Below are positions 35,386 through 47,207 of a stretch of 64,000 bases of DNA, piece by piece. The stretch's first letter is position 1; each line of letters begins with the position of its first letter. The notes below the pieces were generated by a model that was not told the DNA's origin, searched no databases, and saw only the letters and a list, made by a program, of their open reading frames with translations. The position numbers were made by a program, and so were the translations under genes. The DNA comes from Cervus elaphus (taxonomy: Eukaryota; Chordata; Mammalia; Artiodactyla; Cervidae): NCBI RefSeq assembly GCF_910594005.1, contig NC_057823.1, forward strand, positions 61,006,015-61,070,014, read 5' to 3'.

Positions 35386-36430
35386 TTGGTCCTGCTCCTC
35401 CACCTGGGGAAACTGCAGTGAGTGACAAGTCTTGGTAGCATGAGCCTCCAACAGTTCTCTCCTTTGGAAGCAGCAAGGCCAGATTAAGGGTTATAAATTG
35501 GTACCATGGACTTTGCCACAAGCTCACGAGAAAGATTCCAAAATCTTTCAACAAACACTATGATGCCGCTGGTCCTGCCCAAGGCTCTCGAGGAAATGGT
35601 TTGTTCTAGGAAAGTGAGCATCTCAGAGCAGGAGGGCTTGAGGCCATGGGACTGATGGGGAGCCGTCTATCTTCTGCTTCCCTCCGAGGTTGCTGCAGAA
35701 ATGGTTTTCCTCTGAAAGACTGTTGCCCTGTTTCTTCCATGGTGAATAATTGGAGCATGTCCTGAAGAGAAGGACTGACACGGACATAAGAAAGAGCAAG
35801 TAGAAGTCTGTGACGGACACGGGAAGACGCACAGTTGGACCCAGACTCTGGTGGAAAGTGTATTAGTGTCTGGCATAGAGCAGGACAGAGATGAGCCAGT
35901 GAGAAGTCTGAACATGGCTGTGACAGACACGAACAAGCAAGAGATGTGTGCTTTTGGAACAGAACTCTGACCAAGGCAGGCGCAGGGAGGATGTGTTTTG
36001 GCAGTGCATGTGAGCAGGCACAGCAAAGAAGGAATATTTGGAAACGTCTATGATTGAGATAGGACACAGTGAGTGATCATGTTTGGAACATGAGCAAGAC
36101 AAACCAGGCATAGTAAGGGTATATACTGGGGACAACAGAGACTATGAGGCAAGGGTGACTATGAGGCCGGAAAGAGGGAAAGCTAGGAAACAAAACGATC
36201 CCTTCCAGGGGGATCTCTGGAGAAGAACCTTCCAGTGAACTAGGGGGCCACCCGGTCCCCTGCCACCTGCTGGAATCCTGGAGGAAAAGCTCGATGGGCA
36301 CAGGGCACCTGCACCAACAGATGGAATGCTGGGTGAAGAGGACACCGGGTGCAGTCATGCACAAGCAGCAGCTTAGGACCTGGCCCTCTCCCGGAGGGAT
36401 GGCTGTCTTCAGGGTCACTGCCCCAGGGGC

Positions 36431-36521
36431 CTAAGTGTCACTGGGCTGTGCAGCCACCAAAGGAGAACTTGCTGGGGGGTGGGACTGACTCTCCCATTGG
36501 CCACCACATTCCACTGCATCC
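36431..36521 (-). CDS. HTR4: HTR4 alternative terminal exon, 5-HT4(b) tail
   Basis: Alternative C-terminal exon encoding the (b) isoform tail, too short to stand out as an ORF. The acceptor CTTCTCCCCTCTCTAG is followed by a single G that completes Arg359. The exon then reads DAVECGGQWESQSHPPASSP and LVAAQPSDT before TAG at 36431-36433. That gives 29 residues after the Arg and a 388-residue receptor, the usual length of isoform b. Compared with the human tail as I remember it (ESQCHPPATSP), this copy has Ser for Cys and Ser for Thr. The phase matches the AG end of the common exon. The tail affects desensitisation and partner binding, not ligand binding. The 3' UTR continues below 36431; no convincing nearby poly(A) signal was found. 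Confidence 0.95.
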
Positions 36522-36539
36522 CTAGAGAGGGGAGAAGAT

Positions 36540-38250
36540 CACAGAACCTCAGAGTTGGAATGGACAGATAGTCTGGGGCAAGAACCCACCCACTGCAGGA
36601 AAGCCCCTTGTGCCATGCAGACGGGTGGTTGTTTAGCCCCTGCTTAGGAATCTCCCCTGACCCACCAGGCCACATTATTTTTGAGCAACTTTAGTTATTG
36701 GAAATAGCTTATTCATGTTCTGCCAAAATGAGCCTTCCTACAGCTTCTACCTAGTGGAACTACTATGCCCTCCAGGCCCACTCAAAATTCTTCTCTCTGC
36801 TAATTATATCCCCCAAGTTTTCTCTTCTCCAGGCTACACATTTCCATTTTCTTTAATAGTTCATTATATATTATGGTTTCCAGATGATTGCCCATAATAG
36901 TCACTGTCCTCTAAACACAATCCTTATTAAAATTATCTCTCTTGGAATACAGAACCAGGAAAGAGCCCAAATCTACATAGTGAATCTGATTTATGTCACA
37001 AACTTTTCATCAATTTAGTTTACTTCTATGGATGTGATTAAGTTCATTTCTGACAATGATAATATTCTATTGGCTACATGTTTAGTTAATTGCCAGGTTT
37101 TATCTTTTTTGATACAAACAGCTGTCAATTCCTGTGGTTCTTTACTACACTGGTGCAATTTTTATTTATATGTATATTTGTTTATTTACTCCTTCACTTA
37201 TTTTGCCAAAATATAGGATATTACATTTGTCTCAGTTTAATTTCATTTTATTGATTTGGTATCATTTTAGTCAATTGAGATCATTCTAAATCATAACAAT
37301 TTCAACATTCAAGATAGGATTATTTAGCACTGACTCAAGTGAGACTTTAAGGCTTCTACAAGCACATAAGAAGATCAGATATTCAGGATAGGGGGACACA
37401 TGTACACCCGTAGCTGATTCATGTCAATGTATGGCAAAACCCACCACAATATTGTAAAGTAATTAGCCTCTGATTATAATAAATAAATTAATTTCTAAAA
37501 ACATGAAAAAAAAAAAAGAAGATCAGATAACTATTGCTACCTAGATCTTTCAGTTTAGTATCATTTGCCTTTTAGATATTTAATTTTCAGTCAAGAGAAA
37601 AAAAAAACTATTGCTCACACAGGGATAAACCAGAACCCTGTGGTACCCCAACACAGACTAGCCTCCCAGCAAATGGGTAATCATCAGTGTGCCTGAGAAT
37701 GGTGCCTTGCTGAAATGTCTCTGTCAAGCAGTAAGTCTGTCCTGATAGATAATGAAATGAGTTGACATGAATTATTTTTTAATGAGACAACACTGACTCT
37801 TGCATACATACCATTTGTGTAATGACTGTTTTCAATTTTTGGTAAGGTCTATTTCAAGTTGTGAGGCTACAGTTTCTGGAGTCTACTTTATTCTTTCTTT
37901 AAGAACTAGGGCAATATTTACTGATCTCCAGGCTGCTATCAAACCCTGAATCCACAAAAGAGCACCAGTCAGAGGTCTCTTCAATCAGTTCCTTTAATCC
38001 CCTGAGAAATATTAATAATACATCTTGGCTCAGAGACAGTTAAAAGCTTTCCATAAATCTCAGGCAGCAACTTTCTCCCTGTGATGTTCTCTTCTTTCCA
38101 GTTGGAAGACTATTCTTACTGAAGCAGAATATGTAAGATTTCTTCCCTAAATAATGAGAGCTAACTATTTTTGGGTTTTCTACTTGCTCTGAACATAGCT
38201 ATTGATTCATCCTTAGTTATATTTTCCTTCGTTCAGATTTTTCACATGCC
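36540..38250 (-). mobile_element. L3/CR1-type LINE, 1.7 kb, same strand as HTR4
   Basis: The plus strand follows the antisense of mammalian L3/CR1: cctcagagttggaatggaca at its 3' terminus, then aagttttctcttctccaggc, atggtttccagatgattgcc, and further in ccctgtggtaccccaacac, the antisense of the RT GVPQG region. Many indels leave no open frame. A 5'-truncated L1 (37382-37515) is inserted in it. Its 3' terminus ends about 20 nt before HTR4 exon b. Confidence 0.75.
37382..37515 (+). mobile_element. 5'-truncated ruminant L1 3' end with 14-bp TSD
   Basis: L1 3' terminus (cacatgtacacccgtagctg, caatattgtaaagtaattag) plus poly(A), flanked by aagaagatcagata at 37368-37381 and 37516-37529. Inserted into the L3/CR1 LINE. 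Confidence 0.9.
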
Positions 38251-38349
38251 ATTTTCAAGCATGAGCTCCCTAGAAAAATTCAAAATGCAACCTCATGTCT
38301 TTACATACCCCTTGTATTTTCCTCTGTTTTATTCACTGACCATATCTAT

Positions 38350-38440
38350 TAAAAGAAAGACTCACTGAAGAGAAAGGAAGAAAGAAAAGGAGAGAAGGAA
38401 AGAGGAAGGGGAGAAAGGAAGGAGGGGAGAGAAGGAAGGG
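38350..38440. repeat. homopurine (GGAA/GAAA)-rich tract
   Basis: About 90 bp of near-pure A/G on the plus strand built from aagga/agaa units. A smaller similar tract is at 40722-40775. Confidence 0.85.
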
Positions 38441-38494
38441 CTTCTCATTTCTCACTGGCCAAATTCCTTTTGTATCATACTTTTTATTATTATT

Positions 38495-38710
38495 AGCAAC
38501 AATAAAAACAATCACTCATTAGGGTAGCATCTGTGTGCCAGGGCCTGGGCTAAGTGTGTTATACGCATTAATTAGTATAGTTTAAACCCATTTAACAGAC
38601 AAGGAAACTGAGTTTCAGAGTTAAATAATTTGCCCAAATTTATTCAGTTAATAAGTAAATCAGAACTTAAAAATTCTGGTCAGTTTTGATTCTAAAATCT
38701 GGACCCTGAA
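38495..38710 (-). mobile_element. MIR SINE
   Basis: tgtgtgccagggcctgggct, cagacaaggaaactgagttt. Confidence 0.8.
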
Positions 38711-39597
38711 TTGTCCTGATACACTGTCACTCATCATCTTAAGAACCATTACTGCTAAGTTCAGGGTTCAGGTTCTGTGTCTCCAGCATTTCCATGTCCC
38801 ATTATGAGGGACTCTAGGGTAAAGGGAATATGCACATGGGTGTACATTACATCTACTCCTCCTATGGGAAGCCTACAGTATGATGTGTCTTCTTCTTTTA
38901 CTGAAACACAGTGTGACTGGGACACTAATACGGAACTCTTTCCTCTTGCCCACTAAAGGAGCATCTTTGCCAAGAGGTGCACACATTTTCTGTGATGCAG
39001 AACCAGGGAGACTAGGTGGAAAAGGAAAAAGAAACTGTGAAGTCAGGATAGCAGAGAGTAAAGGAAGGGGTTAAGTGAGTAAACATCACAAAGAATGAGC
39101 AGAGGGGATGGAAGACAGAGCAGGAAGACCTGGGATAAACGGAACCACTGAGCTGGGTGTGTGGAAGGCTCCAGAGCAGTTGTGGAGCTTGGGAGGAGGT
39201 TCTTTGAGAAGTATCTCCATCAGGTTACACTGGTTCTCTCATATAATCCTTCCAGATAGTCAATTAATGATTGAGACTTCTGCAGAATTGCTATTGGATG
39301 CTTGGTACCACTCTTTTTATTCAGATAATATCAATATAGCTCTTGTCAAAGAGAGAAGAAAGGAAAATATCCCAGCCTCCTAACTCCATGGAGAACTCAC
39401 AATCCACTCCCTCTCAGCAAAAAAGGAGACCTGAGAATAATGAGGGGGTGATCTTGTGTCCTGGTTGGCCTGTGTCAGCCTCAGTTTACACTACTGTAGT
39501 GTAACAATTAAAGGTTTAAAGTCTTCTCCTTTTCAGGTCTTCATTCAAGATACAGAATCATGGTGCAGTATGCTGTCCCCCAAGAGATATTGTTCCC

Positions 39598-39749
39598 ACA
39601 TCTGTCCATGGAATCTTCCAAGCAAGAATATTGAGGTGGGTTGTCACTTCCTACTCCAGGAGATCTTCCCAATCCAGGGACTGAACCCACATCTCCTGCA
39701 TCTCCTGCATTGGCAGGTGAATTCTTCACCACTGAGCCACTGGGAAGCC
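39598..39749 (-). mobile_element. Bov-tA SINE, partial
   Basis: Reversed head ends gagccactgggaagcc; the 3' half is truncated at the Bov-A boundary. It contains an internal duplication of catctcctg. Confidence 0.88.
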
Positions 39750-39844
39750 TCATACAATGGAAACATGACTTTAACAGTCAGTGAGTACCTTTCACTTTCA
39801 ACTGCAAGGCCACCCTATTAACTAAGCAATGCAAACAGTAAACC

Positions 39845-39990
39845 AGGAGACAGGAAGCTAGATTCTGACATCTTTTTAGCCTTCAGTCATGGCACGCCTC
39901 TGATGACTGAGTCCCTTTCCTGTGCCTCATTTTTCTCATGTGTTAAACCAGGAAGATAATCTTTGACATTCTGGTTCTATGAGTAGCAGA
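39845..39990 (+). mobile_element. MIR SINE fragment
   Basis: cctgtgcctcatttttctca, gttaaaccaggaagataatc. Confidence 0.65.
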
Positions 39991-40484
39991 GATGGTGGGT
40001 GACAGATGCAGACCTTCTGACTGGGCACCAGCTGTGTGTGGGACTGTTCTCCAAAGCTGTGGGTATTTGAATTTGGCTTTTAATATTCTATTGTTAGTAT
40101 CTGATACTTTATATTCTGTGTGGAGGGAGGAGGTTTCTCTGGAAACACAGAAAGATAATTTTGGGATCTGTATTAAAGAATCTGAAATACTTCAATTTCT
40201 GAATCTGTGAAGTCACAGTGCAAAGCTGTTAAATATATCTGGCTAAGATAGGACAGGGAGGGGCCAAGATGCCGCAACTTAAAATGCAGCGAGATCACAA
40301 CTGTCTTTCCTCAAACATATGCTTGATCAGAAACATTGGCAGAGCCACTCAAAACCCCTGATGCAAAACACCATTAAAAAAGAATCTCTGATATTTTAAC
40401 AGATGAGTTTTTAAAATGCAATTTCTTGTTTTAATAGTTTTAGTAAAATCCTCTACAATTCATGAAACATTCTTATATCACTAT

Positions 40485-40630
40485 ATCATTCCACAAATAA
40501 CCTTCAACGTAACTCTGTAAGGAAGGCAGGTAGGTACAATGTAGGGGCATGGATTAACTGATAGGTAATAGTGGATCTAGTGCTATAAATCAGGTGGCCT
40601 GCCTCCCAAATCAGGAATTCTGTCCACTGG
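40485..40630 (-). mobile_element. MIR SINE fragment, weak
   Basis: gtaactctgtaaggaaggca, cccaaatcaggaattctgtc. Confidence 0.5.
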
Positions 40631-40814
40631 GAAACATGGAAATCATTGTATGGTGGGAAGAGCTTTGTGATGAAGTTTAATATGAATGGTTGATGAGACA
40701 GAGTTAAAATTACAATTGTTCCAGAAGAAGAGGGAGAAGGAGGAAGAGAAAGAAAAAGAGGAAAAGAGGAGAAGAGATCACTAAGTCATCTTTCACAAAA
40801 CTGTCCAGAGACTG

Positions 40815-40995
40815 TGTGCATCAGAGTTATCTTGAATACCCATAACAAATCCAGATTCTTAGGACCCACACACCAGACCTCTAACGACAGCGTGGGAGTA
40901 GGGAGTGGGGAGAGGGCAGAGGTGAGGAGGGGAGAGCAGAAACCTGCATTTTTTAAAAGGTGCTTTCATATTATTCTTGGGCACATGGAAGTGTA
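40815..40995. mobile_element. MER5-like hAT DNA transposon remnant
   Basis: gcatcagagttatcttgaat, aatccagattcttaggaccc and gcagaaacctgcatttttta follow the MER5A/B pattern. Confidence 0.7.
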
Positions 40996-41844
40996 AGATT
41001 CCCCGAGGAGGTGAATGTCCAGTTATTTTACTCACACCTGAAGCAGAGTTTAGCAACAGAAACAAAGGGAAGAGAAAGGACATGTGAATACGAAGAACTA
41101 GAGTTTGAGGCATTCAGTGATTCTTCACAAGGGACCAAAAAGAAAACATTGAATTGCATGCAAACAGTTCGTTTTAGCTGAGTGGACAAGTGGTATTTCT
41201 TGGCTTTTATGACATTGATGATAAAATGAGGAAAAATTTGGTGATGAATCATAAAAATGAGATAGCAAAAAATGTAAATGCACAAAAAACGAGTTGCACA
41301 AAGCAATATTTTTAAGGTGTTTTTTATGTGATGAAAAAAAAAGAATGACTGGATACAACTAACTGATAAAAACTAATAGAACTGTTTATAAACAGTGAGC
41401 ATATAAACTTGTATTGAGTTATTAGTAAGTTTAATGGCCCAGAAGGTGACAGTCTAGGCCAATTTCTTCATTTGTCTTTAGAACACTATCAACCAGAACA
41501 GAATTTTGACGCTGGAAGATCCAGTATTTCCCAAATATGCAGTGCTTGCCACAGATGATATGCCAAAAAAAGAGGCATCGCATTAAACAGCCTGAATTGC
41601 AGTAAGGAGATTCAATACTTCATTCATTCATTCTGCTTATTTTAAAGAGAAATACTCAGTTTGGCTCCACTCAGGCTTTAACAAGTCTCTAGTACCTAAT
41701 AAAATGGAGAGTAGGCCTTTGCTCAGAGTTTTTGGCAAGAAATATTATTAAATTTTAATATTAATAAAAATTTATGCAAATAACAATAATTTGTTTTCAT
41801 TGTATTTGTTTTTTAAATCATCTTCTGTATGTGATTTTGCATTT

Positions 41845-43015
41845 AAGGGCATGATAAAGTTTCCAATTTCCAGAGATCAAATTGCCAACATCCGCTGGAT
41901 CATCGAAAAAGCAAGAGAGTTCCAGAAAAACATCTATTTCTGCTTTATTGACTATGCCAAAGCCTTTGACTGTGTGGATCACAATAAACTGTAAAATTCT
42001 GAAAGAGATGGGAATACCAGACCACCTGACCTGCCTCTTGAGAAGCAACAGTTAGAACTGGACATGGAACAACAGACTGGTTCCAAATAGGAAAAGGAGT
42101 ACATCAAGGCTGTATATTGTCACCCTGCTTATTTAACTTATATGCAGAGTATATCATGAGAAACACTGGTCTGGAAGAAGCACAAGCTGGAATCAAGATT
42201 GCTGGGAGAAATATCAATAACCTCAGATATGTAGATGACACCACCCTTATGGCAGAAAATGAAGAAGAACTAAAGAGCCTCTTGATGAAAGTGAAAGAGG
42301 AGAGTGAAAAAGTTGGCTAAAAGCTCAACATTCAGAAAATGAAGATCGTGGCATCTCGTCCCATCACTTCATGGGAAATAGATAGGGAAACAGTGACAGA
42401 CTTTATATTTTTGGGCTCCAAAATCACTGCAGATGGTGACTGCAGCAATGAAATTAAAAGATGCTTACTCCTTGGAAGGAAAGTTATGACCAACCTAGAT
42501 AGCATATTAAAAAGCAGAAACATTACTTTGTCCACAAAAGTCCATCTAGTCAAGGCTATGGTTTTTCCAGTAGTCATGTATGGATGTGAGTTGGACTATA
42601 AAGAAAGCTGAGCACAGAAGAATTGATGCTTTTGAACTGTGGTGTTGGAGAAGACTCTTGAGAGTCCCTTGGACTGCAAGGAGATCCAACCAGTCCATCC
42701 TAAAGGAGATCAGTCCATCCTAAAGAAGATCAGTCCTTGGTATTCATTGGAAGGACTGATGTTGAAGCTGAAACTGCAATACTTTGGCCACCTGATGCAA
42801 AGAGCTGACTCATTTGAAAAGACCCTGATGCTGGGAAAGATTGAGGGCAGGAGAAGGGAACGACAGAGGATGAGATGGTTGGATGGCATCACCGACTCAA
42901 TGGACATGAATTTGAGTAAACTCCAGGAGTTGGTGATGGACAGGGAGGCCTGGTATGCTGTGGTTCATGGGGTTGCAAAGAGTTGGACATGTCTGAGCGA
43001 CTGAACGGAACTGAG
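41845..43015 (+). mobile_element. BovB (RTE) LINE, 5'-truncated, RT degenerate
   Basis: The longest BovB copy. Fragments of the reverse transcriptase are readable: FCFIDYAKAFDCVDHNKL followed by a stop at 41992-41994, then SPCLFNLYAEYIMRN, and RYVDDTTLMAENEEELKSLL holding the catalytic Asp pair (YVDD where BovB usually has YADD). Next come ITADGDCSNEIKRCLLLGRK and the C-terminal RQRMRWLDGITDSMDMNLSK. Frames are broken by stops and shifts, so it cannot be active. A short tandem duplication (agatcagtccatcctaaag) sits near 42707. The 3' end carries the usual gactgaacggaactgag. Confidence 0.95.
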
Positions 43016-43679
43016 AGTTTCCTTTACAAATAGATCTATTCAAATTTCAAAAAATGTATTTAAAGATAGATAGCAAATAGCATGGGCAGAATGCTGATAT
43101 GGGTAAAAATTGTGAAAATAGCAGGCAAATGACCAAAAAAAAACCCTGTCAGACAGATGTGAAAACCTAATTGCAGAGAGTAGTGTCTTGACAAGGACAT
43201 AAAGCAATGCATCCTCGGGGTGGAAACTCTGGTATCTTAGGCCAGCACTCTTTTTATTATTTTGTGCTGCTTGCAGAAAGGACCCCAGTTAGCTGAATTT
43301 GCAGTTTGGAATGCCTAACTTTGTAGCTTGGACAAAACATATTCTAAGGGGTTCTTTAATTCCATCACCAGTGTCAGACATGTCCATGTTTCAACATGCC
43401 AAAGTGCAAGATCAAATCAGTACATATGGCTTATTCTAATCCCAATGCACCTCTGTTTATGCACATGCACATATAATTAAAGACAAACCAAGTTGCTTGT
43501 GAGACTTTTTTCCATTGCCTGCCATAGTTCTTGAAGGACAAATAAAAGACTAGAACTTTTAATCTTTGGGGAATCAGACTGTCTGCCTGCTTCTTCTGCT
43601 AAACTATTTTGATATGAAAGCACCTAAAAATCTGCAGGAGAAAAATGTCTTAAAGGTATGGATCCACGATAAAATCAGC

Positions 43680-43900
43680 CAGTATTAAGTGAATATTTAT
43701 TATGTGTCAGTGATTGTGCTAGGCTAATCACGGATTATCTCATGTAATTTTCACAACAATCCTATCACAGAGTTTTTTTTTTTACAGTATCTAGTTGAGC
43801 AGAATGAGGCCTAGCAACTTGCCCAAGTCAAACGGCTAGGGAGAGGTGGAGCCACAATCTGAACCAGGCAAATTCAACAGCCGCACTGCTAAATGTGCAC
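43680..43900 (-). mobile_element. MIR SINE
   Basis: tatttattatgtgtcagtga, ttttcacaacaatcctatca, ctagcaacttgcccaagtca. Confidence 0.85.
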
Positions 43901-43904
43901 CTTC

Positions 43905-44345
43905 ACTCAGTAAGTATTCTTGACTCTTAGACACTGCAGGTAGAAAATGTCCTGCTTTCTAGAAGCTGCCCAGGTGAGCAGAGAGTGTTTTAAATACATA
44001 AAAGTATTTAAGATCCTACAGGATAAGCTGAGTCTCCAAGAAAAAGAGAAGCAGTTAGTGTGAGGGCCCAGAGGAGGAAGTGATTACCTCAAAGATTGGG
44101 GGAGTAGGGATCAGGAAAGTTTAGAACTCATGTTGGAACTATGCCTCAAGGAATGAGTAGGCTTGTGCCAGGCAAGAAATTGAGAAAGAGCATTTAGGGC
44201 AGCAGAAGTAATTCACAGGCTGGAGAATTCACTGTTTACCTAAAGAAAACTGATCAATCTTGCATGCTTATTGCATAGGAAGTTAGGTCAGGGGAGAGTT
44301 GGGGGAAATGAGTTAGAAAACCAGATTGGGTCAGGCAAGAAGGAC
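43905..44345 (-). mobile_element. L2 LINE fragment
   Basis: Antisense L2 pattern (cactcagtaagtattcttga, ctgctttctagaagctgccc, gtgccaggcaagaaattgag, gtcaggcaagaaggactt). Confidence 0.55.
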
Positions 44346-44764
44346 TTTACATGCCCTTCACTATTTGCCTACTGCAAATCACACTACATTGCTCAAGGTT
44401 ATTCTATTACAGCTCAATCCAGTTGGCATTTACGGTTTAAAATCCCACATGCCTGAATGGCCTTAACATCCTCTTAAATGATACATGTGAAATAGCTTCT
44501 CTCTCTATGGTGATATTATACACATAGTCCCAAAAGAAAACCAGAGGCAAAAAATTTATAATTTGCAACCCTGCCAATGTCTTGCCTTGGGTAATAGTAA
44601 GTTACCCCTCACTGGGAGGAGAGACAGACAACTACCTACCAGATAAGTTATAGAAGAGATCACTGCACTGGTTGGGATATTTGACCAGATTGCTTCTGAA
44701 GCCCAGCCCATGTCTAAGAACCAAATGTTCTGCATTATTTCAAGAGTTTTCAATTAACTAGCAA

Positions 44765-45045
44765 GGAGCATAGCTTAGTAGTTAACAGCAATGGTCTGAA
44801 ATCAGATGAATATTTGTTAGAATCCTGGCCCACCACTTGCCAGCTATAGGATAGTAGCCAAGTAATTTAACCTCTCAGAGTCTCAATTTTCCCATCAGTA
44901 AAATGGGGATAATAATACCTGCTCCATGGGTTATATTAAGAATTCCATGAGATGACATATGTAATGCATTTAGCTTAATCCCTGGCACATAAAACCAGCA
45001 CTCAGTAAATGGCTGATGCTAAGATAATGATAATAAACATGGTGA
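44765..45045 (+). mobile_element. MIR SINE, full length
   Basis: gcatagcttagtagttaaca (tRNA-like head), accacttgccagctatagga, agtctcaattttcccatcag, gcactcagtaaatggctgat. Confidence 0.9.
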
Positions 45046-45103
45046 TGTCTGGACCAGGAACCAAAGTATTCATAGGCAACTAGGTGGTATACAGGACAAC
45101 CAT

Positions 45104-45125
45104 ACACACACACACACACACACAC
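45104..45125. repeat. CA microsatellite
   Basis: (AC)11, uninterrupted. Confidence 0.95.
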
Positions 45126-45829
45126 CTTCCCCCATAGTCAGAAATTCAAAGCAGGCAATGCCAATTCACAAATAGAAGAAAAATTCCATTATAACAGCCA
45201 GCAAAGGAAATAAAAGTCTAAGAAGAATAAAAGGAACATGAGTAGGCACCAAATATGTTTGTTTGTTAGGTTTATCAAAATACAGATTCACCCATTTCTT
45301 AGAGAATAAAAACCTCTCCAAGAATAATTCTAACTGTGAAATGTTTCGAAGAATCTTGTAAAAAATGAGGATGGGAAAATAATTTGGAAATCATCTTGTG
45401 GAAAGCAGGTTCTTGGCTCTTTGGTTGAAAATAACCTGGAGCACACTCAGATGTCTGTTTACATAACCAGAAGCCGTCCACCAGGTTTCTTCACCTAAGG
45501 GTTAGGGGTAATTTCACAGCACTTCTTGGAGGACAGAAGCTAGAACTTTCAGCCTCACTCCCTTCCCCACAGTTCCCCTTTCCTTGCAGTTGAAGTAATT
45601 TTCTTCTCCTTCTGAATTTCTTGTTCAGGAACTATCCTATACCTTATGAAAAGGATATTAAGGTAATTTTGACCCCAAACCATTTCCCCTCAGACCCAGT
45701 TCTGACAACGAACCAGTGTTTCAGAAATAGGAGCCTTGTCTTCCTAACTTAGAGTTCCTGCTTTTTTCACCTACTAAGATGATGATTATGAGAACACAAT
45801 TCATCAATAACTTACTAATTCCAGGCTCC

Positions 45830-46050
45830 ATCTGTATAATATCTTACATCAGCCTCATAACAATGCTATGAGGCAAGAATCATCTTCACTCCCTTTTTTC
45901 ACTCACTCACTTTTGCATAGAAAGAAACAGGGGCACCAACAGGTCAAGGAACTTGTCCAGGATCACGCAGCTTCAAAGTGGCAGGACCTGAATTCAGACT
46001 GAGGCTCATCAAATGCCAAGTCCTATTCTTTTAGCCATAATACTAAATTG
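45830..46050 (-). mobile_element. MIR SINE
   Basis: cataacaatgctatgaggca, aaggaacttgtccaggatca, gcaggacctgaattcagact. Confidence 0.8.
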
Positions 46051-46342
46051 CTTCACCAGTGTTCTGATTTCCTCTGGATTGGGATCCTGCTTTATTACTT
46101 TCAGACCAGTGAAGTCCTAACAGTCTTAACTGTCCACATGTAAAAAAAGAAGAACATGAAAACCAGGATGAGGGGATGTTTCTTGAATCTCAATCCTTCT
46201 CCTTAAAAATCTTTATCAGCAATTTCTTTCATATCAAAGCCTGAAACAATAGAAATTTATCTTGATTGTCAGACAGAATCTCAGGCATAAAATCAGTTGC
46301 TTACCACTGAGCACCTACAGAGGCTGGGAATGGATTCCTTCC

Positions 46343-46563
46343 TTGCACGCATGCATGCTCAATTGCTTCAGTTGTGTCTGACTGTGTGCGACCCTATGGA
46401 CTCCTACTCCCTGCCAGGCTCCTCCGTCCACGGAATTCTCCAGGCAAGAATACTGGAGTGGGTTGCCGTGCCCTTCTCCAGGGAATCTTCCCAACCCAGG
46501 GACTGAACCTGCATCTCCTCCATTGTAGACAGATTCTTTACCACTGAGCCACCAGGGAAGCCC
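46343..46563 (-). mobile_element. Bov-tA SINE with 11-bp TSD
   Basis: Complete reversed copy. Perfect ggattccttcc at 46332-46342 and 46564-46574. Confidence 0.95.
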
Positions 46564-46991
46564 GGATTCCTTCCTCAGATGCATCTAAATTTCTTATCAG
46601 CCAGAAGAATCATAAAAGAAAAGAGAACTGACAGCATCACTCTGGCATATCTCTTCCCACAAGTAACCTTTGCAGAAGGTCTCCAGCTTCAACCAAAGAA
46701 GACACTATGCTGGCTGAAGTAGGTTTGCTCTCTCTTGTGTTTAACTGCACTGTGGGAGGATTTAGTGGATCTGTAACTCACACAATCATAAATGAAGGGT
46801 CTGAGAACATCTCCTTTGACCTCCCACCCCTTCCTTGGCCAAGCTAATGATCAATCAATGCTTCCAGTGACTGGTGATCATCCAATTTTATCCTTCTACT
46901 TTATTAGGAACATCTTAGTAAGCAGATCCGTTCCATTTTGTGTTGAAATATGTATCTTTAAAAGTTCAAACCTTTATAACTACCTCTTTTC

Positions 46992-47207
46992 TTTGCTGTT
47001 GTTGTTTAGTTGCCAAGTTGTGTCCGACTCTTTATGATCCCATGGACTGTAGCCTACCAGGCTCCTCTGTCCATGGGATTTCCCAATCAAGAATACTGGA
47101 GTGGGTTGCCATTTCCTTCTCCAGTGGATCTTCCCAACCCAGGGACTGAACCCATATCTCCTGCATCGGGAGATGGATTCTTCATCACTGAACTACCAGG
47201 GAAGCCC
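46992..47207 (-). mobile_element. Bov-tA SINE
   Basis: Complete reversed copy, flanked by acctcttttc (46982) and acctctttcc (47208). Confidence 0.94.

Larger units (their letters stand above)
5792..36430 (-). other. HTR4: HTR4 intron spanned only by isoform a (includes exon b 3' UTR)
   Basis: 30.6-kb interval between exons b and a. In isoform b transcripts the part just below 36431 is 3' UTR; in isoform a transcripts all of it is intronic. Stretches without a recognised element: 5860-6600, 7060-7860, 8600-9000, 9615-10210, 10705-11380 (see regulatory candidate), 13970-14490, 14750-15630, 17370-18190, 18530-19295, 19800-20345, 21435-22330 (very AT-rich), 22445-24005, 26005-27020, 27110-27985, 28430-28755, 29035-29595, 32060-34100, 34275-35190 and 35390-36430. 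Confidence 0.85.

Noticed and set aside
35520..35565. Minus-strand LKDFGIFLVSL, also faintly like the (c) tail
   Set aside because: Only D/N-F-G-I is shared; no basic RKRRL segment and no acceptor with the right phase.
35606..36418. Overlapping minus-strand frames up to 153 codons downstream of exon b
   Set aside because: They lie in the exon b 3' UTR/intron region, have no family resemblance and no consistent codon use; treated as non-coding.
40130..40210. Plus-strand peptide ETQKDNFGICIKES resembling the human 5-HT4(c) tail (ETDRRNFGIRKRR)
   Set aside because: Wrong strand for HTR4 and no suitable acceptor in that direction; short chance similarity.
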